Assembly: GCA_037951105.1 (NCBI GenBank)
Contig: JBAMJV010003146.1
Span: 1 to 64,000 of the forward strand
DNA: 64,000 nucleotides
Direction: 5' to 3'
DNA from: Echinarachnius parma
Lineage: Eukaryota > Echinodermata > Echinoidea > Clypeasteroida > Echinarachniidae
Made by a program: the position numbers and the translations under genes
The notes under the pieces: model-generated
Seen by the model: only the letters and a program-made list of their open reading frames with translations
Database searches by the model: none
What the model was told of the DNA's origin: nothing
Shown: positions 32,601-41,918 of the stretch, piece after piece
Numbering within the stretch: position 1 is the first letter of the stretch
Layout of the letters: each line of letters begins with the position of its first letter

Positions 32601-35600
32601 ATTTTTGTCCATCTAATATTAAAATGAATTTTCACCGATTCTACTCCAAATGCACTTCACGTTTGCAGGACTAATCACACCAATGACAGCATCATTGAGC
32701 GTACGGCCCTACCCGATGAGCTGATCAGAAATGTGACTGGACAGATTGCATTCAAGGAAGAACAGCCGAGGGTGAGTTCATACCTAACATTGTTAATCTG
32801 AACATGTTATGTTTTGCATTAAATTATCCACTGTTTTGTTGATTAAACACTAAATAACAGCATTGTTATGTGCATTTCCCTTGCTCAATGAGCTGATCGG
32901 CAACATAACTGGACAGATTACATTAAAAGAAGAACAGTCAGGGTGAGTTCATACCTAACATTTTAACCTGAACATGTTATGTTTTAATGATGTTTTATCC
33001 ATGTTATGACGATTACGAAGATGTCCCATCGCTGGATTGTTGTGATGGCCATCTCGTTGACAAGGGTCAGGTCCTCATCCGTGCGGGCTACTCGGCCACA
33101 CTCCATATAGTCAGCAGTTGTTTTAGTCACATTTATAAATAATGTAAATATATTATAACATAAGAGTTAGAATACTTATCTTTTGCCAAAAATTACAATG
33201 AAGGCCTGAATTGTTCTTTTGCGTTCTGTTTCCTTTGATTCTTCTCTTGTATTCTCTGGTAGGTGTATGCCATCAACATCGCACCCAACCAGCTTTCCAA
33301 CAACATGCCGGGGCATTTCAGTTCTATCTATCTATCTATCCATCCATCCATCCATTCATCCATCCATCCATCCATCCATCTATCCATCCATCCATCCATC
33401 CATCCATCCATCCCTCATCCATCCATCCATCCACCTATTCATCCATTCATCTTTCCATCCATCCATCCATCCATCCATCCATCCATCCATCCATCCATCC
33501 ATCTTTGCATCCTTCCATCTATCCATCCATCCATCCACCCATCTTTCCATCCTTCCATCTATCCATCCATCCATCCATCCATCCATCCATCTATCTAACA
33601 ATTTTTGTCCTCTGATTCTCTTGTATTCTCTGGTAGGTGTATGCCATCAACCACTTCCCAGACCAGGCCATCAACAACGCATCCAACCAGCTTGTCCAGC
33701 AGCATGCCGGGGCATTCCAGCTGGAACGCATCTTACAACAGGTGGGACTAGGCAATCATAGACACATGACCATACTGTTGTGTGATGTGGGCAATGCATA
33801 GACAATGCATGATTGGTGTTCGATCATGAACTGCCAACACATACATTGTCTATGTGCACTGTCGTAGCCAGGAAATTGTGCATATAGCTTGTCAATGGTT
33901 CTTTAATGACCATTTACATGGCTATGTGGGTTCAGGGCCAGCCTGTATCAAATTTTTGCTATCAATCGCAATTTGCGGTTAAATATATCTTTGATATATA
34001 ATGCTTATTTTCATTGTAATTAGAAGCGAATCAAACCCGGGAATCAAACACAAAGTTGTGTGCAAGTTCAAACACAATCTTGCACTACCATATTGATCAA
34101 ATGCAATTAAACTGTTCAGGACTGGTCCCGAATATGTACTCTGGCTGATAGTTGGGTCATTCCATGGGGTTGGGGCAATTTTTGTGACATACCAGAAGTG
34201 AAAAACTGTGTCTCCTAACAATGTTTGCTAACAATGTTTGCTCAAATTGAGTTTTGCATACAAAGCATAGCCAACTCTCTTCAGAAGTACTCAAGCTTCA
34301 TGGTGAATCAATATTATGGAACCAAAGTTTATATGAATATGATGTCCATGTAACGGTGGTAAAAAGAGAAATGTGTATTAAGCAAAGATTTTGAAGAAAA
34401 GCAACTGAAACAGGAACAAATCTGGTAGGGCACTACTATATAATATCCATTGCATAAAAATCTTCCAACAGATGATTTCATCTTCCATGTGTAGTAGAAA
34501 ATCTCATACCACCGTTACATGGACATCGTCATATTTTTTGCCCCAACCCCGTGGAATGACCCAGTTACCAAAAATGTGTGTCATGCCAAGATTGAATAAG
34601 TCTTCAACGGTTAAAATGATCCATCAAATTTGTCATTTTCAACCAAAATCACATGGAGCTTTCACATTTCTCTTCCACCTTGGTGTTTGGTTTCAGATGG
34701 TAACAGAAGAATGAAACGGGTTTTGATTTGTCAAACGTCTTCCTAATCGTCAAGAGCGATAGGGATTACATGTAGGTGCTAAAATCTGAGATCAAGTTAA
34801 TGGATCACCTAAAACACAACTTTAAAAATTAAATGCTAATACCAATTCGGTGGATTCACAATACAGTGCGCCATCTATCGGTTGCAGCGGACAGGCCGAA
34901 ATCTGCAATGCCTCATGGGAAATGGTCGACATCGAAATATAAGGCCGTATACAGCTCAGTGGTGCTAGGCTGTAATATAATAATAATAATAGACATTTAT
35001 ATAGCGCAAATTGCAAAGAGCCTCTAAGCGCTTAAATAATGATTTAATTATTATTACCCATGGTCAACAGGTACATTTCAAACCCACACAATGATATTGC
35101 ATACTTTCTCAACTCCCCAGGGAGCAGGGGCAGGGTTCGAACTCGGGATCTCATGATCGGAAAGCGCGCACTCTACCAATCTTGCCACAACATGCACATC
35201 CACATGTACTGTGATGTCGACCCCGAAGTTGGAAATTGGCCTGTCCGCTGCAACCGATAGGTGGCGCACTATATTGTGAATCCACCGAATTGCATAAAGA
35301 GAATCAAACACAAAGTTGCATGTAATTTCAAATGCGACCTGACATGAACTTATGGAACAAATACAAAGTTGAGTTTGATATCAAATTCAAATCTACTCTA
35401 TCTATAATAATCTGTGATTTAAATAGCTCCATCTAGTAAAAATGGCATCTGTTGGCATGTGCACAAAAGTGATGAATGGTTGAGGAAATGTGTATTGTGA
35501 TCTGATATGTTCACTAAGTAATGTGTGAACATTTCATGTTAAATGGATGTTATAAGGCCAAGCAATGAGCGAAAATGCAGTGTGGTATTCGCTAACTCAT

Positions 35601-36570
35601 TGCACTGACCTTGTACACCGTTTTAACTTTCCAGTGGATAATTTTAAAATCTGAACACTTCAATCGTAAATGACTTTTTAACAAAAAGGAAATTTTACTA
35701 ACCAAAACCTGTTCCATGTCTCCATTGGTAATAGGAATACAACACGATATGAGAGAACCAATAGAGTTCTAAGTAAGGTTTATGGATTTGTGCAATGTTA
35801 CTAGATCCCTTTTAAGGGACTTAGTAACATCGTCCAAATCCTCAAAATCCAATTGGAATTCTAGCGGTTTCCTCATACCTTGTTGTATTCGTATTAACAA
35901 TAAAATCATGGGACAGATTTCTTTTTTTCAAATTTCCCTTTCGTTAAAAAGATATTTACGATTGAAGTGTTCAATGAGCAATGAGCAATGAGTTAGTGAA
36001 TATCACTTTGCATTTGTGCTCATTACTCGGCCATATGACGTCCATTTAACTTGAAATGTTCACACAACACCCAGTGGACATATCAGATAACAACAATATA
36101 CATTGTATCAACCATTCGTCACTTTTTGCTTATGTCAACAAAGTTACTAGATCCCTTTTAAGTCCTCATCATTCCCCAAGCAGAGGCCATCTCTTTTTGG
36201 TAGAGAGGGCAACTTTTATTCATATTATCTGAAAATATAGGTATAATCTTTAGGAGACAACTAAACTAAATCTATTGTTTTGAAAATGCAGAAAATAAAC
36301 AAACAAACAAACAAAGTAATAATTTTCTGAACCCCTTGCCTACAGGAACCTAGTAGGCTATTTACAAAGTCAACTGTTAGATTTTACCGTTTATCTTTTT
36401 TTCCCCCTTTCTAACATGAATAGCGCCACCAAGTTCGCATCATTCCCGTGGCGGAGGCCCAGTGCAGCTGGAAGGAGAAAAACTTCTTGTTCTTCGTCTA
36501 CGGCTTCGAGCGCAAAGTGCACGCCCCTGACTACCCCCAGCAGTGCTGCTGTGGCTGTACCATTATCTAG
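26559..36570 (+). CDS. SSUH2: SSUH2-like gene, eight 3' exons
   Basis: Exons 26559-26619, 27802-27926, 28773-28835, 30145-30266, 32162-32255, 32669-32771, 33637-33741 and 36424-36570 all have AG/GT borders and compatible phases except within the fifth. The product has the family's [14 protein letters not shown] stretch, QPIDGPQ..QPWDIYV, five CxxC[x]G-type motifs ([40 protein letters not shown]) resembling a DnaJ cysteine-rich zinc domain, then [22 protein letters not shown] and the terminal CCCGCTII. Vertebrate SSUH2 is known for a role in tooth formation; its molecular action is unclear. The coding length here is 820 nt, so the N-terminus is missing from what I can see. The fifth exon shifts frame by the equivalent of a 5-bp loss. 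It may be a true gene with an assembly or allele error, or a truncated pseudogene. Confidence 0.88.
27397..27781 (+). mobile_element. TTAA MITE copy 2, abutting an SSUH2 acceptor
   Basis: It starts TTAAAGGGATCTAGTAAC. The right end is decayed to CAATGTTACTACCAGATCC and lies about 20 bp before the exon at 27802. Confidence 0.75.
27802..27926 (+). CDS. SSUH2: SSUH2 exon (QPIDGPQ..QPWDIYV)
   Basis: The acceptor TTTTGAACAG has a weak pyrimidine tract; the donor is GTAAGA. It encodes the rest of a Gly codon, [19 protein letters not shown] and then [20 protein letters not shown] plus Lys. It ends in phase 0. Its 3' half is copied downstream. Confidence 0.88.
28045..28107 (+). repeat. Partial duplicate of SSUH2 exon, copy 2
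   Basis: 63 bp from GTTCCAAGCATGTTTCAG to GTGAAG match the 3' half of the exon at 27802-27926, about 181 bp downstream. The donor has changed to GTATTA. An internal TGTTTCAG could act as an acceptor for a 45-nt in-frame mini-exon at 28063-28107. Confidence 0.85.
28233..28295 (+). repeat. Partial duplicate of SSUH2 exon, copy 3
   Basis: Identical to the original over the 63 bp and keeps the donor GTAAGA. A polypyrimidine stretch (CCTCCCTCCTTCCCTCCTTC) precedes the internal TTTCAG, so a 45-nt phase 0-0 mini-exon at 28251-28295 is conceivable. Confidence 0.88.
28388..28441 (+). repeat. Partial duplicate of SSUH2 exon, degenerate copy 4
   Basis: Resembles the same 63 bp with several substitutions (AGTCAGAGTAAGCTAGATGTCC) and has lost the donor. 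Confidence 0.7.
28547..28612 (+). mobile_element. SINE 3' tail fragment
   Basis: Has TGTAAAGCGCATAGAG, GCGCTATATAAAT and an (ATT)n tail, the end of a tRNA-SINE of a slightly different subfamily. Confidence 0.7.
28773..28835 (+). CDS. SSUH2: SSUH2 exon (first zinc motifs)
   Basis: The acceptor CCTGTACAG and donor GTGAGT border 21 whole codons encoding [20 protein letters not shown] plus Arg. It has two CxxC pairs of the DnaJ-like cysteine region. Confidence 0.88.
28878..29565. repeat. CCCATAG-rich element, interrupted by a MITE
   Basis: About a dozen CCCATAG or CTATGGG heptamers in both orientations lie at 28895-29100, beginning near AAGTCGAAATTCCCATAG. The pattern resumes with TTCTATGGGAATTTCAACCTGGG after the nested element at 29105-29518. 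The outer parts are inverted, so this looks like a TIR element split by a later insertion. Confidence 0.65.
29105..29518. mobile_element. MITE GGGTCATTCCACGGGG, copy 1
   Basis: The ends GGGTCATTCCACGGGGTTGG and CCAACCCTGTGGAATGACCC are inverted and flanked by TTCT on both sides. A second internal inverted pair is CCATGTAACGGTGGTA and TACCACCGTTACATGG. The second copy is at 34154-34562 with AGTT on both sides. A 4-bp target duplication is supported in both. Confidence 0.9.
29975..30063 (-). mobile_element. tRNA-like SINE head fragment
   Basis: The complement starts GGGAGTGTTGTGCTATATTGG and contains GTGGGTTTGATTCCC, a B-box-like loop, at tRNA-like spacing. The acceptor stem does not pair well, so I take it as a decayed SINE head or tRNA pseudogene, not a tRNA gene. 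Confidence 0.5.
30145..30266 (+). CDS. SSUH2: SSUH2 exon (central zinc motifs)
   Basis: The acceptor TCCTCTAG and donor GTATGT enclose 122 nt in phases 0 to 2. It encodes [14 protein letters not shown], a His-rich linker, then [11 protein letters not shown]. The CHHCHGHG and CSHCMGRG motifs belong to the DnaJ-like zinc domain. Confidence 0.88.
30618..31130. mobile_element. TIR element with GGTTAACCG motifs
   Basis: Left CGCTGTAGTGAAACGGTTAC..GGTTAACCG..CGGGTAACC and right CGGTTACCCG..CGGTTAACCG..ACTTACTACAGCC are diverged inverted repeats around poly-T and poly-G tracts. The TTAACC palindromes recur several times. No coding region is seen. Confidence 0.7.
31395..31620. repeat. Inverted repeat enclosing telomere-like TTAGGG repeats
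   Basis: ATTTGGTCTACTA at about 31437-31450 is mirrored by TAGTAGACCAAAT at about 31571. Between them, at 31501-31556, are about seven TTAGGG or near-TTAGGG units. Confidence 0.7.
31834..31925 (-). mobile_element. SINE tail fragment, minus strand
   Basis: (AAT)n followed by CACTTATATAGCGC and AATGCGCTGTAC is the reverse complement of a SINE tail. Confidence 0.65.
32162..32255 (+). CDS. SSUH2: SSUH2 exon with apparent 5-bp deletion
   Basis: The acceptor TTTATTGCAG and donor GTCAGT enclose 94 nt. The 5' part reads [20 protein letters not shown] in one frame. The 3' part reads CFIQLTIDW in the +1 frame, matching FIQL(V/T)I.W of vertebrate SSUH2 and joining in phase to the next exon. The junction is CTTCATTCAGCTC near 32232-32242, where the expected sequence would carry one more TTCAT. 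So one unit of a TTCAT direct repeat appears lost. Confidence 0.82.
32669..32771 (+). CDS. SSUH2: SSUH2 exon ([12 protein letters not shown])
   Basis: The acceptor CGTTTGCAG and donor GTGAGT enclose 103 nt. After completing a Trp codon it encodes [20 protein letters not shown] and then [14 protein letters not shown]. It ends in phase 0. Confidence 0.87.
32886..32990 (+). repeat. Partial duplicate of an SSUH2 exon end and intron
   Basis: From AATGAGCTGATC to CAGTCAG it encodes [18 protein letters not shown], close to the end of the exon at 32669-32771, followed by the same GTGAGTTCATACCTAACAT donor context. It lies about 171 bp downstream. No good acceptor precedes it. Confidence 0.85.
33263..33321 (+). 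repeat. Partial duplicate of an SSUH2 exon start
   Basis: It follows an identical acceptor context (TTGTATTCTCTGGTAG) and begins GTGTATGCCATCAAC like the exon at 33637, then matches with an internal gap to GGGGCATTTCAG. It runs straight into the CCAT microsatellite. Confidence 0.87.
33322..33599. repeat. (CCAT)n microsatellite
   Basis: About 278 bp of ATCC/TATC tetranucleotides with few interruptions. It separates the duplicate exon start from the true exon. Confidence 0.95.
33637..33741 (+). CDS. SSUH2: SSUH2 exon ([16 protein letters not shown])
   Basis: The acceptor TTCTCTGGTAG and donor GTGGGA enclose 35 whole codons encoding [27 protein letters not shown] and ERILQQ. It is the best-conserved core of the C-terminal domain. 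Confidence 0.88.
34154..34562. mobile_element. MITE GGGTCATTCC, copy 2
   Basis: About 95 percent the same by eye as 29105-29518, and flanked by AGTT on both sides. It lies in the last SSUH2 intron. Confidence 0.9.
34843..35292. mobile_element. TIR element CAATTCGGTGG with a SINE inside
   Basis: The left arm CAATTCGGTGGATTCACAAT continues through GCGCCATCTATCGGTTGCAG. The right arm is its complement, ending CCACCGAATTG. The arms are about 55 bp. A minus-strand SINE occupies 34976-35205. Confidence 0.85.
34976..35205 (-). mobile_element. tRNA-SINE, minus strand, nested
   Basis: Starts (AAT)n, TTATATAGCGC and ends near GGGTTCGAAC..CTCATGATCGG..CTCTACCAATCTTGCCACA, the complement of the SINE head at 10600. 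The middle part is shorter than in the 10.6-kb copy. Confidence 0.85.
35420..35815 (+). mobile_element. TTAA MITE copy 3a, decayed left end
   Basis: The body follows the family (GTGATGAATGG, CACTTTG-type stretches, GGATTTGTGCAATGTTACTAG) and ends ATCCCTTTTAA, joined to a second copy in opposite orientation. Confidence 0.7.
35812..36163 (-). mobile_element. TTAA MITE copy 3b, tail-to-tail with 3a
   Basis: Begins TTAAGGGACTTAGTAAC and ends CAACAAAGTTACTAGATCCC then TTTTAA. The two copies share the TTAA between them. Confidence 0.78.
36424..36570 (+). CDS. SSUH2: SSUH2 last exon and stop
   Basis: The acceptor CATGAATAG follows a CT-rich tract. The exon encodes [13 protein letters not shown], then [20 protein letters not shown] and QCCCGCTII followed by TAG at 36568-36570. 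The CCCGCT(I/V) end is characteristic of the family. Confidence 0.9.
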   Translation, partial: RHQVRIIPVAEAQCSWKEKNFLFFVYGFERKVHAPDYPQQCCCGCTII

Positions 36571-36685
36571 AGGGGGAGGGCTGTACCATTATCTAGAGAG
36601 GGAGGGCTGTTCCATTATCTCGAGGGGGAGGGCTGTACTATTATCTAGAAGAGGGAGGGCTGTACCATTATCTAGAGCAGGGAGG
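36553..36685. repeat. Minisatellite built from the SSUH2 stop region
   Basis: Five units of 26-28 bp, GGCTGTACCATTATCTAGAG plus a G-rich end, start inside the last codons (Gly-Cys-Thr-Ile-Ile-stop). The first unit is the coding end itself; the other four lie in the 3' UTR. Confidence 0.95.
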
Positions 36686-38908
36686 ACCACAATGAGAGCA
36701 CCCGAGGGAGGTTGATTGGAAAAACTCCAATGGAGAATTTAACATCTGAATGCTTTAATTATAAATATCTGTATATAACAAAAGAGAAATTTGGAAAACC
36801 AAAAAACCAAATCAATTTTGGGGTAATTAGTAAATATCTAATTGTCCTGGGAACGCCCCTTTTAAATCGCCAAAATGTGACGTCATCTAAAGAACGGACT
36901 AATGAACTAAATTCTGTAGATGACGTAAGCCAATGAATTGTCAATCACATGTCAATCACCCTGCCGATTCTGGAACCTAAATGTGGGCGGGGCGTAAACA
37001 GGCTGCTAAGTGAGATTTGGCATCAGACAATTAGTCTAAAATCACTACTGTGTTTATTTTCATGGAGTTTTTTTCGGCAGACCTATTTTACAAGTAATCA
37101 TATATGGAATAAGTGCCAAAGAACATTTATTCTTTAGTTCCTTTAAGATGCGTCTCAGCACTGTTATTTCAGGTGTTGTCATTTTTACATCAGTACTTTA
37201 TTACATTGCCTATTCCAAAGATAGTTGTGTGATTCATTTTAGTGTAACATTTGTGCCCAGATATTATGTGCCTCTCAATTACATTTTATGATAAATTATC
37301 ATTTATGATTTAAGTGTATGATATCAGCTCAGAAATGTTTTCTCTATGAAATAAGAAATAATTGATAGTATTTTGTTAAGTCCTCAGATGTTTCCCTATG
37401 ATTTTAGGCAATAAATATTGTATCTCTATATATATATATATATCAAATCTTATTTTGTTTATTACATTTACATTATTATACTTAGGATAACAGAAATTTA
37501 TGTTCAAATTTTCAATGTCATTATTTTGTATGTGCATATGATACTCTTTTTCTTTTTATAAGACTTTTGATAAGATTTTTAGACTGTGCTATACATGTAC
37601 ATTGCACTTGTATATCACAATTATTTGATCCCTTATTTTTGTATACTCTTGATTTGTATTGTAGTCTATACATATATTTGTGTTGCTTTAATGTTATATA
37701 TTTGATGTAAATTAGATAAATCTCAATTTCAACTATCATATAGGTGTTTTGGGTACTATTTTAAATTTGAGCTTACAATTTTATAAATGTACATTGAATC
37801 ATAGAGCTATTTGTGTGTACCAATATTTGTGTGTAAGTTAATTGTGAAGTGTTTTTACAAGCCAAATGTGCTTAATCTTGCATAAATGCATAAATATATT
37901 GAAAAAAATGTTTTATATTATCTTTAAGTGTATACGTAGCAAAGGATTTGATTTAAATATAATTTATGCATTTAATTTAGCAACTCATACATTTTTAGCA
38001 AAGTAACTTCCATATATTGAAACATGGTATTATTTTAGCTTTGCAAGTTTTGTCAGTCTGTCTGCAGTATGTGTTTATGTTTTCATTTCTTGCAAACTCA
38101 GTAATGAAATGTACGGTACATGATCACTACAAATAACCAATTGAAAAGTTTTTTATAAAAAAACAGGGTGAAATTAGGCAATATAAAGCTATCTTATAAC
38201 AAAATATATGACTGGTCATTATTAATATGATATATAGAATATACTGAATCAATGCAAACTTTAATAATGATGCTTATTTCTAAATATTGGTTTTATGCTA
38301 GCTTAAAGTCATAAACGAGCCGACCAGAATACGAAATTTTAGTCCGGACTCAAGTTATCAACTTAGTCGGAGGTTAGTCGACACTTAGTTAGCACTTTAG
38401 GCCGGACTAATTTAGTAGAATACCGGGCAATAAATTTAACCTATTCATGACTTGTCCACAAAAATGCATGAGTATGCATGTTATAGAAAAATGAAACCAT
38501 TTTGGAAAGGTAGAGCAAATACAAACATACCATCCATCCTTTGTTTACTATTGTTCTATTTTGATATGTAATACAAGCTATAAATGAAGAGAAACAAATT
38601 TGGGAGGTTGACAAATTGATGGATATTGTAATTCAACTTGTTTGTTCATTAAATATTATGCTGCAAACAATCATTTTTACATAATTTAATGAATTGAATA
38701 TTTTAATACTATTTGGTCTTCCAGTATGAATTATATAGTACTTTATTGAAGTATTCAATTAACCATATACCCATCTGTTATTAAAACATAGTGTGCCTAA
38801 TATAGAATAAATATACTTTAATGTCTGATTTTAATCAAACTTGATTATTTGCCTCATTTATTATCTTCATATCCCTAAAATTGCTGAAGGGTTCTAGCAT
38901 ATCTAGCA
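36686..38908. other. SSUH2 3' UTR and AT-rich intergenic DNA
   Basis: Very AT-rich with no gene seen. Possible poly(A) signals include AATAAA at 37410-37415. The true transcript end cannot be fixed. A run of TAGTCCGGACT / AGGCCGGACTA motifs lies near 38335-38410. Confidence 0.45.
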
Positions 38909-39169
38909 TATGTGACCGGCTTTAGCAAAACCCGGCACTTGTCAGTAAAAGTCAAAAAGTAGATTTTCCTACCATTACAAAGGCCTCATCACAAGCTTTC
39001 ATGTGATGATTTGTTCTAACTAATTGGTCAATAATTGGCGAAGATATGATTGATTCAATTTTACAAACATAGGTCTTTTACACACACATTGTGTGAACTT
39101 TAATGTCCATCTGTTCAAAACATGAATTGGTACCGACAAGTGCCGGGTTTTGCTATAGCCGGTCACATA
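38909..39169. mobile_element. MITE TATGTGACCGGC
   Basis: TATGTGACCGGCTTTAGCAA..GGCACTTGTC at the left and the complement ending GCCGGTCACATA at the right enclose about 261 bp. The TA tips suggest a Tc1/mariner-type target. Confidence 0.88.
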
Positions 39170-41226
39170 TATACATATGTACATGATGACTGTTTGAAAA
39201 GTTTTCACAAATATTGAATATGTAGTATTTATAAGCAATTAGATTATCATCAAAATGATAAATTGCAATGGACACTGAAGAACTAGGCAATGAAATAACC
39301 ACTGAAGCTTGTACGTGTACACGTTTTTATGTGAAAGATGTTGCTGTTAGATTTTGTATTATGCATACATTTTACCCTTAAATGTAAGGAACCTTAGATT
39401 CCCCCCATCCCCCCACTCCAACAAAAATCAATAAAAAATAAATAAATTAATGGTCAACCAATCAATATATACATTATTAATCAATCATCAATCAGTCACT
39501 TACAATTTAGTTTGTATTTTCTTGGGAGGACTTTTACTTTTAAAATCACTTCCTAAGCCCAGGGTCCTAATTAGGAAGGAAGGTTGTGTAATTAGCGTTG
39601 AATGTTTTTATTTTGTTTGTAATCTTTTGAAATTTGGAATACATACAAAGGTACATCATCATAACAAGGAGATTGAGACATGTGGTGGGGGGGGGGGGGG
39701 GGGGGGTACTCCCTATACCTGGCACTATAGGTATGTGCCCCCCTCAAGACACTCTTTTTCAATTTTTTGTTCCGGAGACCACCAAAATCCTAAATATTGG
39801 CCGTTCCGCCCGTTCCACTGGTAGTGAATTTGAACAGCCGCTGGAGTCCCCCCTTGCAAATGTGGAGAGGGGCGATCCACTCCGGAGACCCCCCTTGCAT
39901 TTAATTATATCAGAGCTGTTTAAAATGAGGCTCCACTGAGAAGATACTTATAGTAACATGACCATTATGTTACAATGGCAGTGTTTGAAATGTCGCCCTC
40001 TTTTGACAGATGGTATATAAGCCAATCAAATACTTATGCAAAATTTGATGATGCACAGTGACAATGGGATATGGAGGGATATCTACCAAGAAATAAGATC
40101 ACTTTTATCCTGAAATTGACAATACTTATCACTGACTAGTAGCCTAGAGATGAAATTAAGTATGTCACTGAAAAGGGCCTAACTTACGTGCCTAACTTAC
40201 AGGCTTTCATCATGTTTGGCAGCATGCATTTGGCCCGCATTTGGCTGGGGAATCATGATTGATGAAAATGCTTACAATTCACAATAACAATTAAAATATA
40301 TTTTTAGAGCCATACAGATTAAAGGGGCCTTGTCTAGAGTAGTGGTTTAATGAAAGGAATTACTTAAATGTGTAGACTATAAGCAACAGACTTTAGCCAA
40401 ATAACAGTATTGGGAAAGTTACCGAAAGTATCTATACTGGCCAAACCAATTGATCGATATTGTCGAAATAGTATTAAAAAAGACTTGTATGTATGTGTGG
40501 TAAAATCCAAACCTTAGCATCTTTAAATGCAGAAATATTAATTTCACTAAATACTAAATTCACCGCTTGTTTGCCTCTCAATCTCTGCCTCTCAAGCCTG
40601 CAGTGTAAAATGCGATTGAATTGAATATATATATGGTAAACAGATTTTGTTATTTCAAACATCATATTGCTCAAATAGTAAATCTCAAAACATTAACACA
40701 TAAGTTATACTCTTTTACATGGTACGTAGGTGATTAAAGCATATTTGTTTCCATCAGGTGCTTGATGTACATCTAACCTAGATGTAGACATAGACCTACT
40801 GATTAGTTCAACCCAAATCATTATTTAATCTACATAAAGTCTGATAAAAATGGACACAGTTTAATAATATCTTTAATCTGCAAATGAGATTTTGACAGTC
40901 AGGTGTGACAGGGATAAGTGTTCTGCTAGGGATAATTTGCACTCTTATCCCTGTTATATCGGCCGCGCAGCAGACAACATCACAACCTTGCCGACGTCAC
41001 ATAATTTAAAACAAATATTGGAATATTCACAGCGGTGCCATTGTATTTCCTTGTCATTTTTTGAAAATGAATTATAAAGAGAAATTAGATTGCCAATAAT
41101 AATCCATCGATATACAAATACGGATACCGATGTGCACATTAAACCACGACAAGAACCACAAGAACAACAACAACAACATCATCAACAACAACAACAAAAA
41201 TTATTTCACACGATCTCAGATTATAG
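39170..41226. other. Unassigned AT-rich interval
   Basis: No gene is supported. It has a poly-G tract near 39688-39706 with CCTATACCTGGCACTATAGG beside it, and a (CAA)n stretch at 41160-41200. Confidence 0.4.
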
Positions 41227-41473
41227 TAGATCGACAAATCTATCGCTTTCATGGCCTTTTTGACATTATTATTGTTATTTTCACTGTCGGCATTCTAGCG
41301 ATAGACGCGACCGATACGCGGTGCCTTAAGAGGCAAGAACACCGTAAGTCCGCAGTAAAAGTTACTTACGGAATAACATTTTTGTTGGGACATAAAACAC
41401 CACATTCTCACACTTTGAGCGACATTTGTAGCCCTATCAATACATTTAGGGCTGATATAATACTTTAACTCAC

Positions 41474-41582
41474 CGATATCGTGTGTCGCTATACAAGTCA
41501 TTCTATAATTACGGCGAATTGTGAGATTTTCCACAATTTTCCATGCCTCTTCTTCGGTCTTTCGCGGTACTTTTTGTTCAAA
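41474..41582 (-). CDS. Candidate exon in the palindrome, left arm
   Basis: Mirror image of 41810-41918. It has the same acceptor (TTTTTGCAG) and donor (GTGAGT) on the minus strand. See the right-arm entry. Confidence 0.35.
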
Positions 41583-41809
41583 CTGCAAAAAAAAAAAATA
41601 TAACGTGCATCCGTATGCGCGAACACTTTTTCAGAAACTTAGGCAGCTAGGTACGGTACAGCGCGCGCGCCGCAAAGCTGCTATAACTTGGCGCGCCCAA
41701 GTTCTGTATAGCAGCTTTGCGGCGCGCGCGCTGTACCGTACCTAGCTGCCTAAGTTTCTGAAAAAGTGTTCGCGCATACGGATGCACGTTATATTTTTTT
41801 TTTTTGCAG

Positions 41810-41918
41810 TTTGAACAAAAAGTACCGCGAAAGACCGAAGAAGAGGCATGGAAAATTGTGGAAAATCTCACAATTCGCCGTAATTATAGAATGACTTGTA
41901 TAGCGACACACGATATCG
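41810..41918 (+). CDS. Candidate exon in the palindrome, right arm
   Basis: A T12 tract and GCAG precede a 109-nt open stretch encoding FEQKVPRKTEEEAWKIVENL followed by TIRRNYRMTCIATHDI, ended by the consensus donor GTGAGT. The phases are 0 to 1. I do not recognise the protein. Codon-like content and both splice signals make a real exon plausible, but at most one arm need be functional. Confidence 0.4.

Noticed and set aside
33322-33599. A CRISPR-like array
   Set aside because: The repeat unit is 4 bp with no spacers, in a eukaryotic intron.
33211-33761. Overlapping long open frames rich in Ile-His-Pro-Ser or Trp-Met-Asp-Gly
   Set aside because: They come from the (CCAT)n microsatellite, which is open in several frames on both strands.
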